Assembly: GCA_027943245.1 (NCBI GenBank)
Contig: JANDJZ010000450.1
Span: 1 to 15,000 of the forward strand
Direction: 5' to 3'
Origin: Acanthamoeba sp. SK_2022b
Lineage: Eukaryota > Discosea > Longamoebia > Acanthamoebidae
DNA: 15,000 nt
Shown piece by piece: positions 1 through 15,000 of the stretch (within the stretch, counting starts at the first letter, position 1; each line of letters opens with the position of its first letter). The notes beneath the pieces were generated by a model. That model searched no databases and had not been told where the DNA came from. It saw nothing but the letters and a program-made list of their open reading frames with translations. The position numbers and the translations under genes were made by a program.

Positions 1-842
1 CTGCAGCTCCCGCTCCCTCGCCAGCCGCTCCTCCCGCTCCCGCTTCCTCTCCGCCTCGGCCTCGGCCTCGGCCGCCGTCTCCTCTGTCTTCTGCTCGACC
101 TCCATGGCCGCCTCGCCTTCGGTCTGGGCGGCTGCCGCGTGGCTGTTGTCGTCGTCGGCCTCGACGCCGCGACCCTCGAGGAGCAGGTTGATGGCCTGCT
201 CCACGTTGGCGTCCGTCGCGCGCAGCGTGCCCACGGCTTGCGCGCGCGAGAAGCCCATCCCCACCACCTGCTCGATCTTGTCCTCGGGCACGGGGGCAGC
301 ACGGCCGGTCTTGCGCTGCTTGCCGGGCTTCTTCTTGCGGGCGATTCGGTGAGGAGCGTGATGGAGGCCGCCTCGTCGTTGTTGGACTGGCGTAGGGCCT
401 CGGTGGCCAGCCGCCGAGCGAAGCCCATGTCGGTGAGCGCCTTGAGGAGGGCGACGTCGACCCACTGGCCGTTGGCCGTCTTGCCGGCGCGATGCCGCTC
501 GCGCCTGGCCTCGCGCTGCCGACGCTCCTCCTCGCGCGCCGCGCGATGCTGCTCGCGCTTGTTGATGAGATAGGTGACCGCCGCCTCCTGGCTCCTGTCG
601 CACGCACGCAGCGCCACACGCGACTCTGAACCAGGCACACGCACGCACATCAGCAAATCAGACGCGATGAAGAATAAGTTGTGCGGTTCGCTTACCGGTG
701 GCGGAGAAACCCATGGCAACGAGGCCGGCCAGCTCGTCGTCGCTAATTTTGAGCGAGTTGAGTTTCTGTTCGGCTTCGTTGAGGTAGCGCTGGGCACCCG
801 CCGAGTCTGCGCCACGAAACGTCCCCCCTCAACATTAATCTA

Positions 843-901
<59 letters not shown>

Positions 902-2287
902 GTACCGTTGTTGTGATAGGCGGCGATCGCGCGCAAGAGGTTCAAGCGCACGTAGAGAATCATCTCGGGCGCGCCTCCCTTGAGCCTCTTCAGGCGCTCC
1001 ATGTTGCGCCCGTACGTCTTCTCAAGGCACTCCTGCGCCTGGAAGGCGCCAACCAACCGCTCGTCAGCGACCCAACCCCGAAAAAAATGGCCCACAACGA
1101 GTACGGGAGAGGGAGATCGCGTGGCTACCTTTTGCAGCCGCCAGCCGGCGTCCTTGAGATTGTGGAGGTCCTGCAGCTTGAAGTAGGTCCAGGCAATGTC
1201 CAGGCACAGCAAGCCATAATTGTCGACCATGGCCAGGAGGTCCGCCGAGCTGTGTGTTGTGGAGGAAGTCAACACGCTCATCGCGAAACCTTTGCACAAG
1301 TCCTTTTCCAATACACCACCACCACCGTGATCATTCGAGCAGCGCACCATTTCGAGTAGCCTTCGGACTCAGCGCGAAGAAACATCTGCGCGGCGGTCTT
1401 GAGGTCGCCCTTCTTCACCAGCGCCTTGCCTCGGTCGTGCAGGGTCATGCCCACCGTCAGCGCCCTCTGGTCGCCTGCCAAGTCTCCCCCGTGAGCGAGC
1501 TCTCTACACCAAGCATCAATAATCCAAAATAAAATAATAAAAAATTAAATAAATAAAACGTAGAGGCAGGCAGTAGTGCTTACCGGGCAGGAGATGCATC
1601 TTCTGGCCAGACTGGTTGTAGATCTCGAGCGTTTGCGGGGCGTATTCGTCTTCGCCAGTGTCCACTCGGGACGCCTTGGCAGACCTCACCGTCAGCTCTG
1701 ATGGCAACAAGCAAAGAGAGAGAGAGAGAGCTAGAGAGTAACGTACGAGATCCTGTGCAGCGGCAAGAGTGCGCTCGACCTGCGTCTCGTCGAGTATCGT
1801 CTGCTGTTCCGTCTGCTCGATCTCCATCTTCTTGCCCGACAGGTCTTCCATGAGCATCAGCATGGACGACGCCTTGGTCTGCAGACCAAGGAAGCAGGTG
1901 CGTGTCAGTGCCCAAGACCTTCACGTCAATGGTAGACGTGGGCACTGGTGCAGTACCGAGCCTACACGCTGCTCCTTCAAGCTGAGCTCATTCTTCAGGA
2001 TCCTAAGGTTGCGTGCAGGCAAATCAAGCCGAGGGTGAGGTTCTTGGCAAGATGATCATCTTGCCTTGATCTTATGAACAACACTTGCTTCGAGGCAGCT
2101 GCATTGGTTGTACGTACTTGCCAGAGCACATAAGCTTCATGGTGTGGATGGGCTGGCCAGTGAGGCTCTGGAGCTTCGATTTGAGATCGGCTGCCGAAGC
2201 ATCCAGAGATACTGTGACATCACCCGTCCATTTTGCGCCACACACCTGCTTCACCTTCAGCACCACGTCAGTTGCTTGCCCCTCCAT
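1..2287 (-). CDS. NUB1-like protein: ubiquitin-like domain plus three UBA domains (C-terminus cut by window edge)
   Basis: By family, NUB1 proteins bind NEDD8/ubiquitin-like modifiers and deliver conjugates to the proteasome. I join nine exons on GT-AG borders: 2287-2118, 2002-1957, 1878-1747, 1695-1584, 1474-1348, 1249-1129, 1038-906, 806-696 and 625 to the window end. Residues about 7-80 form a ubiquitin-like fold (MKLMCSGK, then ILKNELSLKEQRV across intron 1). The middle matches the conserved NUB1 core (VDNYGLLCLDIAWTYFKLQ). UBA1 lies at about 302-340 (LVAMGFSATESRVALRACD) and UBA2 at about 375-410 (ALTDMGFARRLATEALRQ). UBA3 (VVGMGFSRAQAVGTLRATD) lies one frame away. No intron can bridge that shift, so one base is probably missing at 292-349, either a real mutation or a sequence error. 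After UBA3 comes an Ala/Glu-rich and Arg/Glu-rich tail. The ATG at 2287 is the first Met before the domain. Exon joins are inferred, not confirmed by cDNA. Confidence 0.85.
843..901. repeat. (TTG)n microsatellite in a NUB1-like intron
   Basis: An almost perfect TTG run of about 19 units ends next to the splice donor at 905-904. On the coding (minus) strand it reads (AAC)n at the 5' end of the intron 905-807. It translates into artificial poly-Val or poly-Asn frames, which are not genes. Confidence 0.95.
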
Positions 2288-2804
2288 CTTGCTTATTGTT
2301 CTTGTCTCTTATTGTCCTTCGCGGATGTTGCATCTTTTTTCTTTTATTGCAATTCTTTCCCAGAACATAATAAGCAGAAAGAAATCAGAAAATAGACCTT
2401 TAATCCACAAAAATATCTTATCTTGGGTCACTTGCTGTTGTAATGTTGTACAACATCATGATCACACAGCCAGAAGAGGGCAGTGCCTTTTTTATCCTGC
2501 CCAATGGGCGAAGCTGACCTGAGAAAAAAAGCAGAAGCCTGCCCAGAGCCACTGCCTGTCGACGCGTTAGGGGACGCACACGCTGCTGTGATGCCCCTTC
2601 TTTGTAGGGGCCGTGACACGCATCTGTCCAAATTGTACGCAAACGGCCCAAGAGCGAAATGAAAGGCAAAACGACAGAAAAAGGACGCACTACCGAGTCA
2701 TCCTAGTCTACACTGCACGCACAAGCCGGTTGTTTGATTGTCGCTATAGTTGTGCGCCTTCCTCTGAAGAAACGGAGACACAAGAAGAGAATCAAACAAT
2801 ACAC
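2288..2804. promoter_or_regulatory. Divergent intergenic region between the NUB1-like gene and the histidine fusion gene
   Basis: This 517-base stretch lies between two start codons pointing away from each other, so it must hold both promoters and both 5' leaders. I see no convincing gene or structural RNA in it. Visible elements are a perfect 14-base palindrome at 2443-2456 (ATGTTGTACAACAT), a small hairpin at 2593-2611 (GCCCC, nine-base loop, GGGGC), and a weak TATA-like CTATAG at 2744-2749 about 55 bases before the histidine ATG. Short upstream ATGs exist, but without a mapped transcription start their relevance is unknown. Confidence 0.5.
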
Positions 2805-12573
<9,769 letters not shown>

Positions 12574-12768
12574 AGCAAGCTCATCGACGCGTCGACAACT
12601 GTCATCCGCTCTACACCTCGCCCCCCCCCCTCCCAATGTCTTTCTCTGGCCAGTTGTTTCAGCAATCAGTCGGCAGTTCACAGTTTATTCCCAAGCCTCC
12701 TCTTATGGAGCCCTGGGCGTAGAGTCTCTACAAACTCACACCGTTCGTTGGAGGGAGGGGCAATGATT
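12574..12768. other. Convergent 3' region between the histidine gene and the SAP-motif gene
   Basis: This 195-base gap between two stop codons must contain both 3' ends. TTTATT at 12684-12689 reads AATAAA on the minus strand, 80 bases past the SAP-gene stop, and is a plausible poly(A) signal for it. A pyrimidine/poly-C run at about 12618-12633 follows the histidine stop. No gene is visible. Confidence 0.5.
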
Positions 12769-14112
12769 CTACTCGGCCTCCTCGTCTTGTTCTTCCTGGC
12801 CTTGCTCTTCTCCGTCGTGCTCATCTTTGGCGTCGTCCTTAGCTTCGTCCTTGGCGTCGTCCGTCTTGTCCGATTTGGTGGCCTTGCTTTCCTTCTTCTT
12901 CTTGCGCTGGGGCTTTGGCTTGGCGCGGCCGACGTCGGTCTCGCCGGTGGAGAGGAAGGCGAGGATGCGCAGGATGAGGTCGCGCTTCTTGCCCGAGACC
13001 TTGATGTCGTGGTCGCGAGCGTAATCCTGCAGCTCGTTGAGGTAGTACCACTGGTACACGTCCTCGTAGCTCACTCCGTCCACCAGCTTGGGCTTCTTCT
13101 TTGACAGCTTCTTGGGCTTGGGCTTCTTCGTGTCCTCGTCGTCTGGGATGAGGTCGCCCACGGGCACGTTGGAGACGATGGACATGACCAGCAGCTGCCT
13201 GCTGGCCGTCTCCGTCGAAGCACGTTCGTTCTTCATCTCGAAACAGATGTCATGCAGGAGCTCCTCCCTGCACATTCTCATTCGTTAGACAACTTGTTGG
13301 GAGTGACAAAGTTGCTTTGGCGCGTACGGGAAGGACTCGAAGAAAGCCACGGTCGCTTCGTGCAGAAGCGCGTCGGTGGCGGCCGTGGCCTTGGAGCCCG
13401 TCTTGAGCTTGGCAGCGTCGAGCGCCAGACGCTTAAGCAGGTTGGCCATGAGCTCATCAGACGCTTCCTCTTCCTGGAAAACGTATAAACGGCCACCACT
13501 CGGCGTTGGTGGGAGTCCACAACAGAAAGAAGAGGGAGGGAGGGGGGTGCGTACGAGGTAGGGCTTGAGCCCGACGCCGCCGGTGGAGACGGAGATGTGT
13601 TCGAAGAGACGCTTGGCCGCCACCGACCGGCTGGTGGCGCAGTTGCCCGCTGCCTTGTGATCGATGTTGAGCTCGTCCACCGCGGCCACAAGCAGCTGCT
13701 TGGGCACGTGCTGGGTGAGGGCGCGGACGGCCAGTCGCTCGATCTCGGCCACAATGCGCCGACGGGCTTCGCGGGCGGTCAGCTTCTTCTCCTTCTCCGG
13801 AGCGTCGCCCTTAGCGTTCTTCCTGGTGACGATGTTGGTCGACTTGGGTCGGTTCTCCTTGTCCTCCTGCTCCTTGTCCTTGAGCTTCTGCACCCGCAAA
13901 AAAAGACATCGAAATGAGCTTATGCGGTGAACATGATGGCCAACTACCATCATCACCATGAGCAAAGAGGGAGAGGGGAAGGGGCACGATACCAGGGAGG
14001 CCGCAAGGGCAGAGTCGATGGCGCTCAGGTTGGGGTCGCGGGCGCAGATAGCCCGGAGAGACTCAAGGGGGATTTGGGCGACGACTTCCTCGGGCGTTTG
14101 ATACTGCGCCAT
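12769..14112 (-). CDS. SAP-motif protein of unknown function, 365 aa, four exons
   Basis: Exons 14112-13993, 13887-13555, 13473-13328 and 13267-12769 join on GT-AG borders into 1098 bases with no internal stop, ending TAG. I do not recognise a named family. Residues 41-80 are Lys/Glu-rich; about 80-200 look helical (RRRIVAEIERLAVRALTQH). Residues about 276-305 (LNELQDYARDHDIKVSGKK, then DLILRILAFL) fit a SAP motif, a helix-extended-loop-helix usually binding DNA or RNA in the nucleus. This is followed by a Lys-rich block and a very acidic Asp/Glu tail (about 333-365). I choose the ATG at 14112 over the in-frame ATG at 14175 because a TATA-like CATAAAA lies at 14183-14177, immediately before 14175. 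A chromatin or RNA role is inference only. Confidence 0.75.
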
Positions 14113-14416
14113 GGTGTTAGTGTGCAAGGGTGTGTTGAAGGTGTCAGATAGGAGGGCCGAAGGTCCGTTGAGCATGTTTTATGGGCGCTGCGCGCAGGTT
14201 GGCGCCAAAATCGGAATGTGCGATTGGTCAGTGCATCGCGTAACAGCTCCTCGAAAAGTTTTGGTGAAGTTGGGTCCTCGCAGGACCGCCAAAACAGAAG
14301 GACAAGGCCAACGGCAAGGTCCAGGCAGCTAACCAAAGCAGTGGCGCATTAAACTCCTCTCTGGAGATATCTTTGTACACAGGAGAGAAGAAAAGTAGAG
14401 AGGTAAGTGGGTTCTC
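14113..14416. other. Intergenic region between the Rab stop and the SAP-gene start
   Basis: This region of 304 bases holds the SAP-gene promoter and leader (TATA-like CATAAAA on the minus strand at 14183-14177) and the Rab 3' untranslated region. I see no gene, RNA or repeat of note in it. Confidence 0.5.
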
Positions 14417-15000
14417 CTATGTCTGGCAGCAAGTCTGGAAGATGTTCTTCTTGCTGGGGGCGAGCTCGATGATGCCTTCCTTCCTGTCCTCTTCCGCGTA
14501 GTACTCGGCCTTTGAGCCTGAAGCCAGAATCGGGTCGATGGTCTGGTGCTTCACCTCCTTGGCCAGCGTCATGAACATGTCCTCCACATTAAGACCCGTC
14601 TTGGCCGACGTCTCAAGATACTGGAAGCCGTTCTCGGCCGCCAGCTTCTCGCCCTCCTCGGTGGAGATTACCCGGTGGTCGAGCCTGTCACACTTGTTGG
14701 CCACCAGCACCTTGACGATCTTGCGCGAGGCGTGCTGGTCGAGGCTGGCTGCCCAGCTGCGGATGGCCTGGAAGCTCTTGGCGTCCGTGGCATCGTAGAC
14801 CAAGGCCACGCCCTGGGCTCCGCGGTAGTAGGCTTTGGTGATAGTTTCTGCACGCAGTCGATTGGCCAAAGGTTAGCCGGGACAGGCCAATGGGAAGAGG
14901 GCTGCATTTGAGAGTGAACACGTACGGAAACGCTCCTGGCCGGCAGTGTCCCAGATCTGTAGTCGCAGGCGGGCACCCTCGACGGCCACCTCACGAACCC
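14417..15000 (-). CDS. Rab-family small GTPase, C-terminal part (N-terminus beyond the window)
   Basis: A membrane-traffic GTPase cycling between GDP and GTP states. Two exons are visible: from the window edge to 14926, and 14847-14417, joined across GTACGT-AG to read [13 protein letters not shown]. The nucleotide motifs are G3 [10 protein letters not shown]4 ANKCD and G5 ETSAK. The switch II sequence [12 protein letters not shown] and the effector-side pattern point to the Rab1/Rab8-like branch, though the subfamily cannot be fixed without the N-terminus. The C-terminus TCCQT carries a double cysteine suitable for geranylgeranylation, so the protein should be membrane-anchored. The P-loop and switch I lie outside the window. 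Confidence 0.93.

Noticed and set aside
625..696. Suspected frame break between the two halves of UBA1
   Set aside because: Using the acceptor GGTTCAG before 625 restores frame and supplies the missing helix ESRVALRACDRS.
574..1359. Long plus-strand open frame through the TTG repeat
   Set aside because: It is antisense to NUB1-like exons and is stretched by a poly-Val microsatellite; the minus-strand exons have clear homology and splice borders.
1878..1957. Suspected second frame break in the NUB1-like ubiquitin fold
   Set aside because: An intron from GTACTG (donor at 1956) to CTGCAG (ending 1879) joins both sides in frame and matches the family's domain end.
2593..2611. GCCCC/GGGGC hairpin as a terminator or small RNA
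   Set aside because: Five base pairs with a nine-base loop in a eukaryotic promoter region is weak; no Sm site, box motifs or T-run supports an RNA gene.
2592..2704. Upstream open frames before the histidine start codon
   Set aside because: Short ATG frames exist, but the transcription start is unknown, so they may not be in the mRNA.

Overview
The window looks like nuclear DNA of an intron-dense, GC-rich protist. Exons are GC-rich and are split by many short GT-AG introns, several of which carry AT-rich blocks or CA, TG, AAC or ATT microsatellites. This style fits an Acanthamoeba-like amoebozoan. That assignment is an inference from gene architecture, because there is no rRNA or marker gene to confirm it.

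Layout. (1) Positions 1-2287, minus strand: a NUB1-type protein with an N-terminal ubiquitin-like domain and three UBA domains; its C-terminus runs off the window and one reading-frame break lies at about 292-349. (2) Positions 2288-2804: a short divergent promoter region. (3) Positions 2805-12573, plus strand: one 36-exon gene whose exons join in frame into a 1690-residue polypeptide. In order it carries HisH, HisF, HisA, HisI, HisE, HisD and HisG. It therefore covers histidine synthesis steps 1-5 and the last two oxidations, and lacks only the imidazoleglycerol-phosphate dehydratase, aminotransferase and histidinol-phosphatase steps. The catalytic and metal-binding residues I could check are present in every module. 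(4) Positions 8682-9929: a complete Tc1/mariner DD34E transposon with its own intact transposase. It sits inside the intron between HisD exons 26 and 27, inserted at the TA of that intron's 5' splice site, so the donor GT survives and the element should be spliced out. (5) Positions 12769-14112, minus strand: a four-exon protein of unknown role with a SAP motif and a charged tail. (6) From 14417 to the window end, minus strand: the C-terminal part of a Rab-family GTPase.

The main result is the histidine mega-enzyme. It joins what fungi keep as separate HIS7 (HisHF), HIS6 (HisA), HIS4 (HisI-E-D) and HIS1 (HisG) genes, with the feedback-regulated HisG and its C-terminal ACT-like domain at the very end. 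Most module junctions lie inside exons, and those exons are among the longest in the gene. This suggests that the fusion existed before most of the introns. I do not know a described protein with this full set, but I could not search for one. The NUB1, SAP and Rab neighbours show no functional link to histidine synthesis, so this is ordinary eukaryotic gene packing and not an operon.
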